A stretch of DNA of 64,000 nucleotides, taken from contig JBFMDX010000004.1 in assembly GCA_040753795.1 (NCBI GenBank), forward strand, positions 269,331-333,330, given 5' to 3'. The position numbers and the translations under genes are program-made. Below the pieces are notes generated by a model. It did not search any database. It was not told the origin of the DNA and was given only the letters and a program-made list of their open reading frames with translations. Every line of letters begins with the position of its first letter. The stretch's first letter is position 1. Of the stretch, positions 53,111 to 60,558 are shown piece by piece. Source of the DNA: Thermodesulfobacteriota bacterium (GTDB lineage Bacteria; Desulfobacterota; Desulfobacteria; Desulfobacterales; Desulfosudaceae).

Positions 53111-55405
53111 TTACAACGGCAACTCGATAATAAACTTGGTGCCAACGGGATCGTTGTCCTGGACGCTGATCGTGCCGCCATGGTCGGTAAGAATGGAATT
53201 GACGATGGCCAGCCCCAGGCCCATGCCGGACTTTTTGGTAGAGAAATAGGGCTCGAACATATTGACCTTTTCCTCGTCCGGAATCCCTTCGCCGGTATCG
53301 GCAAACTCCAGACGCACCATGCCGGCCAGGGTATCGAAGGTGACCGTGATAATAATATCACCGACGCCTTTCATGGCAGCAATAGCATTGTCAATAAGAT
53401 TTATCAACGCCTGTTTGATCTGCCGGCGGTCCAGGTTTACCGGCGGAGCCGATTCCGGGGCGTTGACGGTAAAACGGAGTTCGCTGTCGCTTTCGGTATA
53501 GAGGGCGGTGGTTTCCCGGATAATCGACAGCAGATCGCAGGGGGAGGGGTTGGCCGTGGGAAATTTGGCGTAGGCGGAAAATTCGTTGACCAGGTTACGG
53601 ATAATATCCACGTAGTCGAGAATGGTACTGATGCATTCATCAAAAACCTTGTCATTGGCCGTCGCGGCGAATTTCTTCTTCAGCCGCTGGGCGGAGAGGG
53701 AAATGGGTGTCAGGGGATTTTTAACCTCATGGGCGATCCGTCGGGCGACTTCCCGCCAGGCAGCCATGCGCTGGGCCCTTTCCAGTTCAGTCAGGTCATC
53801 CATCACCAGGACCATGCCCATATAGGCGTTGGCCTGATCCTGCCGCAGGGCGCTTAAATACATCATGAAGCTGCGGGGCTGCCCGCCCACGGTCAGCCGC
53901 ATGGGGAAGACCAGCGTGTTTTCTCCCAGCCGTGTTATCCGCTCGACACAGTCTTTGGCCAGCTGCAGGTATCGCCCGCTTAACACGCTGGAGTAGTGCC
54001 GGCTGATGATTCCATCTTGAGTGATCGACAGCATTTTTTCCGCGGACTTGTTGATGGTGGTAATGATGCCGTTGGCGTTTAAGGAGATGACCCCGGTGGA
54101 GATGTTATCCAGTACGGTCTCCATGTACAGCCGGCGCCCTTCAATTTCGTCGCGCTGCCGGGCCAGCATGGCCGTGGAGGCCTCAATCTGCTTTCTGCCC
54201 GTGCGAAGGTCGCTGGTCATTTTGTTGAACGAACTGACCAGCTCGCCGAGTTCGTCGTCGGCCAGCCGTTCAATGGTATGGTTCAGGTCGCCGGCCGCCA
54301 CTTTTTTCAACCCCTCGGCCAGGTCCATAATCGGGGTGGTAAGGGATTTGGCGATATAGAAACCGAACCAGACGGCACAGAACACAACCAGCAGGCCGAC
54401 AATCGTCAGGGAGAGCAGATAGGAAATCTGGATGGGCTCCTGGAGGAGTTTAATCTGGTGATATTCCTTATACCCCTTGGAAATGGCGTCCAGGTTGGAA
54501 GACAGGCGCGGCGGCAATAGTCGCGAGACGGCCACCAGCCCCTCCGCCTCCCGGGGGCTGACGCCAAAGGGAACGGTGGCAACGGACGAGACCAGCTCGC
54601 CGGCCGGGGTCTGGCGGGAAGCGGAAATGATACTGGTTTTTTCCGAGGGCCCCTTTTTTAATACCTCGGCTGCGATGGCGGCAACCGGCTCAACTTCCAG
54701 TTTCTGGGAAACGGCCCAGCTCAGGCGCTGGCCCCGGACAGAATAGACCTCCACGCCGTCCAGGTTAAACTCCCGCTGAACGACCTGGATGTATCGGGTG
54801 AGCTCGTCCCGGCGGTTTCCTTTTAGAAGCCCCTGCTTGTCAAGCTGATAGGCGGTTCGTTCCAGGAAGAAATTGTTGTTGTTTTCAATGAGGTTGTAAA
54901 TGTTTTTACCGACCTTCAGGGAGTGGGCCAGGGCCTGATCCACGGGCACGTTAAACCAGAACTTGATGCTGGTGGTGATAAACCCCATGGCAAAAAAGAA
55001 CAGAATAATGGCCGGGAACAGGGTCAGCGAAATAAACGCCACCACCAGGCGGGTGCGCAGCCGGGCGCCCATTACGTTCTGTTTGCGGTCATAGAAGAGT
55101 TTGACAAGGTTGCGGAACACCAGAAAGATCAGCAGAATCAGCAGCAGCAGGTTGATGTTGATCAGGATAAACATCAGGATGGTGTTGGAAACGGGGATGT
55201 CGGTTCCGAAATCGACGATGCGGGTTTCGGTAAAGGTGAGCACCGCCACGATCAGGATGAGGGCAATGATGATTATACCCTCTCTCTTTCTTCGGCGGCG
55301 TTCCTCCTCGGACAGGCCGGACATGAAGGTTCTCATGGCGTTAACGACGCGACCGGTCATCGTTTTTGAGGCCGCCAGGAGTGGAGATCGATTCCGGTTT
55401 TCCAT
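53111..55405 (-). CDS. NtrY-like membrane sensor histidine kinase
   Basis: 764 residues. Membrane helices lie at about 43-62, 75-98 and 122-147, and another at about 327-348. An extracytoplasmic domain sits between the third and fourth. HAMP, PAS (about 410-520), phosphoacceptor VARRIAHEVKNPLTPISLSAQRL and HATPase with LINLIDNAIAAM and GMGLGLAIV follow. The topology and length match NtrY. It would phosphorylate the NtrX-like regulator encoded downstream, and in other bacteria the pair links to nitrogen, envelope or redox signals. Confidence 0.92.
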   Translation of the reverse strand: MENRNRSPLLAASKTMTGRVVNAMRTFMSGLSEEERRRRKREGIIIIALILIVAVLTFTETRIVDFGTDIPVSNTILMFILININLLLLILLIFLVFRNLVKLFYDRKQNVMGARLRTRLVVAFISLTLFPAIILFFFAMGFITTSIKFWFNVPVDQALAHSLKVGKNIYNLIENNNNFFLERTAYQLDKQGLLKGNRRDELTRYIQVVQREFNLDGVEVYSVRGQRLSWAVSQKLEVEPVAAIAAEVLKKGPSEKTSIISASRQTPAGELVSSVATVPFGVSPREAEGLVAVSRLLPPRLSSNLDAISKGYKEYHQIKLLQEPIQISYLLSLTIVGLLVVFCAVWFGFYIAKSLTTPIMDLAEGLKKVAAGDLNHTIERLADDELGELVSSFNKMTSDLRTGRKQIEASTAMLARQRDEIEGRRLYMETVLDNISTGVISLNANGIITTINKSAEKMLSITQDGIISRHYSSVLSGRYLQLAKDCVERITRLGENTLVFPMRLTVGGQPRSFMMYLSALRQDQANAYMGMVLVMDDLTELERAQRMAAWREVARRIAHEVKNPLTPISLSAQRLKKKFAATANDKVFDECISTILDYVDIIRNLVNEFSAYAKFPTANPSPCDLLSIIRETTALYTESDSELRFTVNAPESAPPVNLDRRQIKQALINLIDNAIAAMKGVGDIIITVTFDTLAGMVRLEFADTGEGIPDEEKVNMFEPYFSTKKSGMGLGLAIVNSILTDHGGTISVQDNDPVGTKFIIELPL

Positions 55406-55414
55406 GATGGTGAA

Positions 55415-56005
55415 CTAATAGGTAAAACTGACCGTCTGCCAGTCGGTTTCCGCATCCCAGCTAGAGACAAAAAACAGAATATAATACAAATAAGGCGGCA
55501 GGCTCATGGTATCGAGTTCCGCCATGGCGCTGACGATATAGGTGGCCCCTTTTTCCAGTTTTCTGGTTCGGGTCAGGCGCATGCCTTCAATTTTACACAT
55601 ACGGGCGCGGGCCTCTTCAAACGAAGCGGTAAGAAAAGGCGTCTCGTTTTCCCAGGAGCGGGTCACGGCATATTGCCCCTTGAGGGGGTCATAGGCCAGC
55701 GTGTGCGTCTCCTCTTTTTCGGCAATGGTTTCGTCTAACCACATGGAGCGTTCGCTCTCAAGGGTGACGATAAAAGAAAAAGTGGCGGTAATCCCGCTTT
55801 TGACGGCTTCTTCCATTTTTTCAGTAAACGCGTTCTCGACCGTGGCGGAAAAAAGCACTTTGTCCTGGGCAGTCTGAACCGTCAGCCCGGTCAGGGCCGG
55901 TTCCTGGGCACTGACCCTGGCGCCGACGATCAGAACCAGGAGCAGGCAGAGGGAAAAGGCACGGCCATATATTTTAGCAGGAGTAGCAGGACCCATTCTG
56001 TGCAT
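55415..56005 (-). CDS. DUF4390 family secreted protein
   Basis: 196 residues with a signal peptide (hydrophobic residues about 15-31, then a VSAQ cleavage region). The rest is beta-rich: LTGLTVQTAQDKVLFSATVENAF at the start, and PPYLYYILFFVSSWDAETDWQT near the end, are features of DUF4390 proteins, which are often found next to ntrY in deltaproteobacteria. Function unknown; a periplasmic partner of the adjacent kinase is a reasonable guess. The gene ends 9 bases before ntrY. Confidence 0.82.
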   Translation of the reverse strand: MHRMGPATPAKIYGRAFSLCLLLVLIVGARVSAQEPALTGLTVQTAQDKVLFSATVENAFTEKMEEAVKSGITATFSFIVTLESERSMWLDETIAEKEETHTLAYDPLKGQYAVTRSWENETPFLTASFEEARARMCKIEGMRLTRTRKLEKGATYIVSAMAELDTMSLPPYLYYILFFVSSWDAETDWQTVSFTY

Positions 56006-56039
56006 CCCAGTTGTCTCTGGTTTAAGGGCATTCCGGCCC

Positions 56040-56258
56040 CTATAGCTTTTTCCACTCCTCCCGACTAACCCCAGCTTGCCGGAGGATACGTGCGAGAAGT
56101 TCCTTGCCGATGTCGGCCTGATGAGGATTGGGAATTCGAAGAGTGATGTCGTCCTTGATCATGAACGGGTGTTTGCCGCCCGAGTAAGGCCCCTTAAATC
56201 CAAGCTGCCTGAAATATCGTAGGAATTCTTTTCTTTTGACTGGCCCGAAGGGAGGCAC
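56040..56258 (-). CDS. hicA: HicA-type mRNA interferase toxin
   Basis: 72 residues starting with GTG. The dsRBD-like fold shows KRKEFLRYFRQLGF and the catalytic histidine H30 in SGGKHPFMIK, then IPNPHQADIGKELLARIL. HicA cleaves mRNA and is neutralised by HicB. The start follows the hicB stop directly (TAAGTG), so the order is antitoxin then toxin, the reverse of the common hicA-hicB order. Confidence 0.9.
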   Translation of the reverse strand: MPPFGPVKRKEFLRYFRQLGFKGPYSGGKHPFMIKDDITLRIPNPHQADIGKELLARILRQAGVSREEWKKL

Positions 56259-56501
56259 TTAAGCGACTTCCCTGATCAGGATCTCAATCCCGTCGATGAC
56301 GGGTAAATGAAGATTCTTGTGTATCCGGAAAAGAACCCATTCCTCCGTCACCTCTCTCAACTCCTCTCGACAGTCCTCAAGCGTTTTGGCATTTGCGTAA
56401 ACGCCATCGCATCCCGGTATTTCACCATAGTAGCTGCCGTCATCGGACAGTATTTCATACTGTGCATGGCGTAGTGCCGCCTGGATATATTCCAATAGCA
56501 T
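56259..56501 (-). CDS. hicB: HicB-type antitoxin
   Basis: 80 residues. The HicB fold begins at YEILSDDGSYYGEIPGCDGVYANAKTLEDCREEL, the conserved core with GxIPGxxGVxAxGxTxEEA-like spacing. The protein lacks an obvious C-terminal DNA-binding domain, so autorepression is uncertain. It directly precedes hicA on the minus strand and lies 87 bases downstream of lpxC. Confidence 0.9.
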   Translation of the reverse strand: MLLEYIQAALRHAQYEILSDDGSYYGEIPGCDGVYANAKTLEDCREELREVTEEWVLFRIHKNLHLPVIDGIEILIREVA

Positions 56502-56588
56502 ATTAGAATCCCTTGTTTGCCTGACCGTCCCCCTGAACAGATGTTTGCCGGGTATTAGCCCTATAAATAATTCTACAATGAATGGTTT

Positions 56589-57506
56589 TTAAAGGGCAAG
56601 GGTTTTCACGGACCGGTCGTGCTCGGTGCCGGCTTGAGTGGCCGGGAAGTTTAAAAAAGCCGTTTCCCAGCAGTCCCGGCTGGCAAAGAGTCTGGTCAGC
56701 AGCTTGTGGTTAAACTGGTGGCCGGACTTTTCAGCGATGATATGTCCCCTCAAAGGCATTCCCAGAAGGGAGAAATCACCGATGCAATCCAGTATTTTAT
56801 GTCTCACAAATTCATCCGGATAGCGCAGTCCGTCCTGGTTTAAAATGGACTGACCATCGATGACCACGGCGTTGTCAAGCGACCCCCCCCGGGCCAGGCC
56901 AAAGCTCTGGAGGGACTGATATTCATGATAAAAACCGAATGTCCTCGCCCTGCTGACCTCTTTTTCAAAAGAGGTTTCGTTGACTTCCAGGGACAATTGC
57001 TGCTTTCCGATCAGGGGGTTTTGGTATTCGATGGTATAGGTGATTTTAAAGACCGAGTCCGGATAAATGGCGGCTTTTTTGCCGTTTTCTTCAATCGTAA
57101 CCGGTTGTTTAATAACGAAAAAACAGCGCTGGGCGCTCTGCTCCTGAAGGCCGGCCTGTTTAATCATGGTGACAAAAGGAAAGGCGCTGCCGTCTAATAT
57201 CGGAATTTCATAAGAATCGATCTCAATCAGGGCGTTGTCGATGGAAAGACCGGCCAGGGTCGCCAGCAGGTGCTCTACCGTGGAAACGATGGCGCCGTTG
57301 CTGCCCAGCACCGTGGCCGAGGTGGTGTCCGTAACCATTTTAAACAGGGCCGGGATGCTGGGGGCGTTGCTCAAGTCCGTTCTTACGAATTTGATACCAT
57401 GATTGGGCGGGGCGGGTTTGACGGTCAGGTTGACCGTTCTACCGGAGTGAACACCCGTTCCGGAACATGAAACGGCTCCGGCCACTGTCCGCTGGCAATA
57501 ATACAT
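56589..57506 (-). CDS. lpxC: UDP-3-O-acyl-N-acetylglucosamine deacetylase
   Basis: 305 residues, standard LpxC length. It has two similar domains. Marks are GVHSGRTVNLTVKPA at the N-terminus, STVEHLLATLAGL with the first zinc-binding histidine, and the second zinc site in RHKILDCIGDFSLLG. HQFNHKLL carries the catalytic histidine. The enzyme performs the committed step of lipid A synthesis, which shows a lipopolysaccharide-type outer membrane. It is transcribed singly, upstream of the hicBA module. Confidence 0.96.
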   Translation of the reverse strand: MYYCQRTVAGAVSCSGTGVHSGRTVNLTVKPAPPNHGIKFVRTDLSNAPSIPALFKMVTDTTSATVLGSNGAIVSTVEHLLATLAGLSIDNALIEIDSYEIPILDGSAFPFVTMIKQAGLQEQSAQRCFFVIKQPVTIEENGKKAAIYPDSVFKITYTIEYQNPLIGKQQLSLEVNETSFEKEVSRARTFGFYHEYQSLQSFGLARGGSLDNAVVIDGQSILNQDGLRYPDEFVRHKILDCIGDFSLLGMPLRGHIIAEKSGHQFNHKLLTRLFASRDCWETAFLNFPATQAGTEHDRSVKTLAL

Positions 57507-57730
57507 GTGAAAACCCTTGTCCGTAAGTCGGCGGCAGCCCGACTGTATCTTGGTTGTTCAAAAATGGTTTTAATAAGATAGCCGATAAGGCCCCGTCAAG
57601 TCAAATTTTTTAAATGGGTTAGAGCGGAAGGGTATAAGGTTTAATGTTCAGGGTGCAAGGTGAAAGGTGAAAGGAACAGCCCGCTGTCCGAATAAAAAAT
57701 CTTGCCATTTTATACCAAAAGCCATACAGT

Positions 57731-57750
57731 CTTACCAGTAAGATTATAAT
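57731..57750 (+). promoter_or_regulatory. Promoter -10 and overlapping palindromic operator of the AbrB/PIN module
   Basis: A perfect short palindrome CTTAC-CA-GTAAG (57731-57742) lies beside a TATAAT hexamer (57745-57750). A GGGAGG ribosome binding site at 57755-57760 precedes the ATG at 57767. Such an arrangement fits autoregulation by the AbrB-type antitoxin. No clear -35 is seen. Confidence 0.45.
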
Positions 57751-57766
57751 TTCAGGGAGGTGTCAT

Positions 57767-58033
57767 ATGGCAAATTTATCAACAACAAAAATGTCCTCAA
57801 AAGGACAAGTGGTTATTCCTGAAAATATTAGAAAACAGCTAAACTTGAAAGCTGGTGCTCAATTTGTCGTTGTCGGGGAAAAAGACATTGTTATTCTGAA
57901 AAGCATAACCCCGCCGATTATTGACGAGTTCTGCGACCTTATCGCTAAAGCCAGGAAAAAAGGGAAACAAGTTGGAATTAAAAAATCTGATATTGCCAAT
58001 GCCATTCAGAAAGTCCGCAGGCAACGTGTATGA
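57767..58033 (+). CDS. AbrB/MazE-family antitoxin
   Basis: 88 residues. The swapped-hairpin AbrB domain is clear: TTKMSSKGQVVIPENIRKQL (about 6-25) and GAQFVVVGEKDIVILK. The C-terminal part (about 48-88) is helical and basic and probably wraps the toxin. The stop overlaps the start of the PIN gene by 4 bases (ATGA). The pair is a typical toxin-antitoxin module. The region is AT-richer than neighbouring housekeeping genes, in keeping with mobility. Confidence 0.9.
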   Translation: MANLSTTKMSSKGQVVIPENIRKQLNLKAGAQFVVVGEKDIVILKSITPPIIDEFCDLIAKARKKGKQVGIKKSDIANAIQKVRRQRV

Positions 58034-58434
58034 GAGTTGTCCTTGATACGAATGTTTTCATATCCGGAATATTTTTCAGCGGGCCTCCCGCATGGATTCT
58101 TAAAGCATGGGAAAAGAAAAAGATACAAATGGTTATTTCACAAGAAATGCTTTTCGAATATCAAAAAGTTGCCCGGGAATTGTCATCACAATTTCCTGCG
58201 GTTGACATATTACCCATTGTTGAACTGATTACAATCCATGGGGAGTTTGTAGATACAAAAGGAGTCCATATAGCAATATGTGAAGACCCTGATGACAATA
58301 AATTCATCGAATGTGCGATTGCCGGCAATTGCACAGTAATCGTTAGCGGCGATAAGCATTTATTGAAACTGGGAAATTATAAAGGAGTAAATATTTTAAC
58401 CCCGAGGCATTTTGCGGACGGTTTTTTAAGATAA
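58030..58434 (+). CDS. PIN-domain toxin (putative toxin-antitoxin ribonuclease)
   Basis: 134 residues. The PIN fold starts with VVLDTNVFISG (about 3-13), carrying the first catalytic aspartate. DPDDNKFIECAIAGN (about 91-105) holds the central acidic residues, and VSGDKHLLKLG the last. This is the PIN_3/COG1569 class, RNases inhibited by an AbrB-type antitoxin. It is translationally coupled to the upstream antitoxin gene. Confidence 0.9.
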   Translation: MRVVLDTNVFISGIFFSGPPAWILKAWEKKKIQMVISQEMLFEYQKVARELSSQFPAVDILPIVELITIHGEFVDTKGVHIAICEDPDDNKFIECAIAGNCTVIVSGDKHLLKLGNYKGVNILTPRHFADGFLR

Positions 58435-58516
58435 TAATGTCAGGCTAACTCGAAAAGTTGGAATTCCGGATTGGGATCAATTTTAGAGGCGCCTTTATGG
58501 TCAGGGAGGACCTTTC

Positions 58517-60052
58517 ATGCTTACCAGGGTATTCAGCAGCGCCGTCATCGGTATTGACGCCTATCCCGTTGAAGTGGAAGTAGATATCGCCCGGGGCCTG
58601 CCTTATTACACCACTGTGGGGCTGGCCGAAGCGGCCGTCAAAGAGAGCCGGGAACGGGTCAAGGCGGCCATCGTCAACTCCGGATTTTTCTTCCCGGATG
58701 ATCATATCACCGTCAACCTGGCGCCGGCCGGCATCAAAAAGAGCGGCACCGGCTTTGACCTGCCGGTTGCCCTGGGGATATTGTCGGCCACCGGGATGTT
58801 TCCGCCGGAGGCCCTGACCGGCTACCTGATTCTGGGCGAGTTGTCCCTGGACGGTCGGATCCGGCCGGTGAGAGGCGTTCTGCCCGTGGCCATGGCCGCC
58901 CGGCAGTCGGGCTGGCGGGGTGTGATGGTGCCCCGGGAAAACAGCGCCGAGGCGGCAGTAGTCGACGGGATCGCCGTTTATGCCGTGGATAACCTGGCTC
59001 AGAGCGTCGGGTTTTTCGACGGCAGCGCCGAACTGCCGCCTACCCGGGTGGATTGCCGCCGGATTTTCGATCAGGGCCGCGCCTGCCCGGACGATTATGC
59101 GGAGGTGGCCGGCCAGGAGCATGCCAAAAGAGCCCTGGAGATTGCCGCGGCCGGCGGTCATAATCTCCTGATGACCGGCCCGCCCGGTTCCGGCAAGACC
59201 ATGCTGGCCCGCCGTCTGCCGTCGATCCTGCCGGATTTGACCTTTGATGAGGCCATTGAGGCCACCAAAATTTTTTCCGTGGCCGACCAGCTTGCTTCCG
59301 GCCAGGCCCTGGTTTGCCGGCGGCCCTTCCGCAGCCCCCATCACACCATTTCCGATCCCGGCCTGATCGGCGGCGGAGGCCATCCCCGGCCGGGCGAGGT
59401 CAGCCTGGCCCATCACGGGGTGTTGTTTCTGGACGAGCTGCCGGAGTTCCGGAAAACCACCCTGGAAATGCTGCGTCAGCCCCTGGAAGACAAGAAGGTC
59501 ACCATCTCCCGGGCCGCCATTTCCATCACCTATCCGTCATCTTTCATGCTCGTTGCCGCCATGAACCCCTGCCCCTGCGGGTTTTTAAACGACCCCCGCC
59601 ATGAGTGCGTCTGCCGGCCGGAGCAGGTTAACCGGTACAACGCCCGTATCTCCGGGCCCCTGCTGGACCGGATCGATCTTCACGTGGACGTGCCGGCCGT
59701 GGCCTACCGGGAAATGGCCGGCGACATCCGCGCCGAGGCGTCGGCGGCCATCAAGGAGCGGGTCGTCCGCGCCAGACAGATTCAGGAGCAGCGGTTTGCC
59801 GCCACCGGGGTTCACTGCAACGCCGCCATGAACAGCCGGCAGATCCGGCGGTTCTGCCAGCCCGCCCCCGGCGCCGCCGGCTTGCTGGAAATCGCCATCG
59901 ATCGCCTGGGCATGTCGGCCCGGGCTTACAACCGCATCCTCAAGGTGGCCCGGACCATCGCCGATCTTGCGAGTGAAGATCAAATCCAGGCCGATCATGT
60001 GGCCGAGGCCATCCAGTTGCGCGGCCTGGACCGGAAAATGGCGGTTGATTAA
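58517..60052 (+). CDS. comM: YifB/ComM-family Mg-chelatase-like AAA+ ATPase
   Basis: 511 residues, the normal length. The N-terminal Lon-protease-like (ChlI) domain begins TRVFSSAVIGIDAYPVEVEVD. The AAA+ core has Walker A MTGPPGSGKTMLARRLPSI (about 219-237), Walker B VLFLDELPEF, and the conserved cysteine-rich loop NPCPCGF...C.C. The C-terminal Mg-chelatase domain ends the protein. ComM promotes branch migration in natural transformation of some bacteria. No other competence gene is nearby apart from the pilus operon. Confidence 0.93.
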   Translation: MLTRVFSSAVIGIDAYPVEVEVDIARGLPYYTTVGLAEAAVKESRERVKAAIVNSGFFFPDDHITVNLAPAGIKKSGTGFDLPVALGILSATGMFPPEALTGYLILGELSLDGRIRPVRGVLPVAMAARQSGWRGVMVPRENSAEAAVVDGIAVYAVDNLAQSVGFFDGSAELPPTRVDCRRIFDQGRACPDDYAEVAGQEHAKRALEIAAAGGHNLLMTGPPGSGKTMLARRLPSILPDLTFDEAIEATKIFSVADQLASGQALVCRRPFRSPHHTISDPGLIGGGGHPRPGEVSLAHHGVLFLDELPEFRKTTLEMLRQPLEDKKVTISRAAISITYPSSFMLVAAMNPCPCGFLNDPRHECVCRPEQVNRYNARISGPLLDRIDLHVDVPAVAYREMAGDIRAEASAAIKERVVRARQIQEQRFAATGVHCNAAMNSRQIRRFCQPAPGAAGLLEIAIDRLGMSARAYNRILKVARTIADLASEDQIQADHVAEAIQLRGLDRKMAVD

Positions 60053-60138
60053 CCGGGCATTTCCAAACAACCTGCTAAAATAGACCGCGCCAGTCACCAT
60101 TTTTCCCATATAAATGAGCGGTCCTTATCAGTTTTCGT

Positions 60139-60174
60139 TTGACAAAGCCGCCTTCTTTTTATACCACTATACGG
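60139..60174 (+). promoter_or_regulatory. Candidate promoter of tRNA-Glu
   Basis: A perfect -35 TTGACA at 60139-60144 is followed by several possible -10 elements (TATACC at 60160-60165, or TATACG at 60168-60173); spacing is not ideal for either. It lies just upstream of the tRNA gene. Confidence 0.5.
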
Positions 60175-60190
60175 TCTGCTTCGATGATGT

Positions 60191-60265
60191 GGTCCCATCG
60201 TCTAGCGGTTAGGACGCTGGCCTCTCACGCCGGTAACGAGGGTTCGATTCCCTCTGGGATCACCA
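60191..60265 (+). tRNA. tRNA-Glu (anticodon CTC)
   Basis: A full 75-base cloverleaf can be drawn: acceptor GGTCCCA (60191-60197) with TGGGATC, D-arm GTCTAGCGGTTAGGAC, anticodon stem CTGGC/GCCGG with loop CTCTCAC giving the CTC anticodon, T-arm GAGGGTTCGATTCCCTC, and an encoded CCA end (60263-60265). It reads GAG codons. It marks the left edge of the AT-rich right end of the window, as expected for an integration site. Confidence 0.95.
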
Positions 60266-60558
60266 AAAAAATCCAAATAGTTGATTTCCCAGTTTAACTC
60301 TTAAGCCGCCCGACGGCTCATTTGACGGCCCGCCTGACGGCTTTTTTCTGCAGTTGTTTTCTGATTTTCCGCAAAAGCACCTAAAAGAGGTAAACCGCCT
60401 TAATTCCACTAGTCACTGCTCGGTTCGTACGGCAGGCACAAAAGGGTATATCTTGAGTTTAGATAAAAAATAATATAAAAAAATTATTCAGGCTTATAAG
60501 ATTTCTCAAGTTATCGCCGTCCTTTTTAAGTCAAGGCCATCAGAAGGAGGTAATTAAA
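60266..60558. other. Junction region between tRNA-Glu and the AT-rich island
   Basis: The sequence is noncoding. It shows short GACGG/CCGTC-type repeats (about 60306-60345) and then becomes AT-rich. No integrase remnant or repeat of the tRNA 3' end was recognised within the window. The AGGAGG ribosome binding site at about 60546-60551 belongs to the next gene. Confidence 0.5.
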
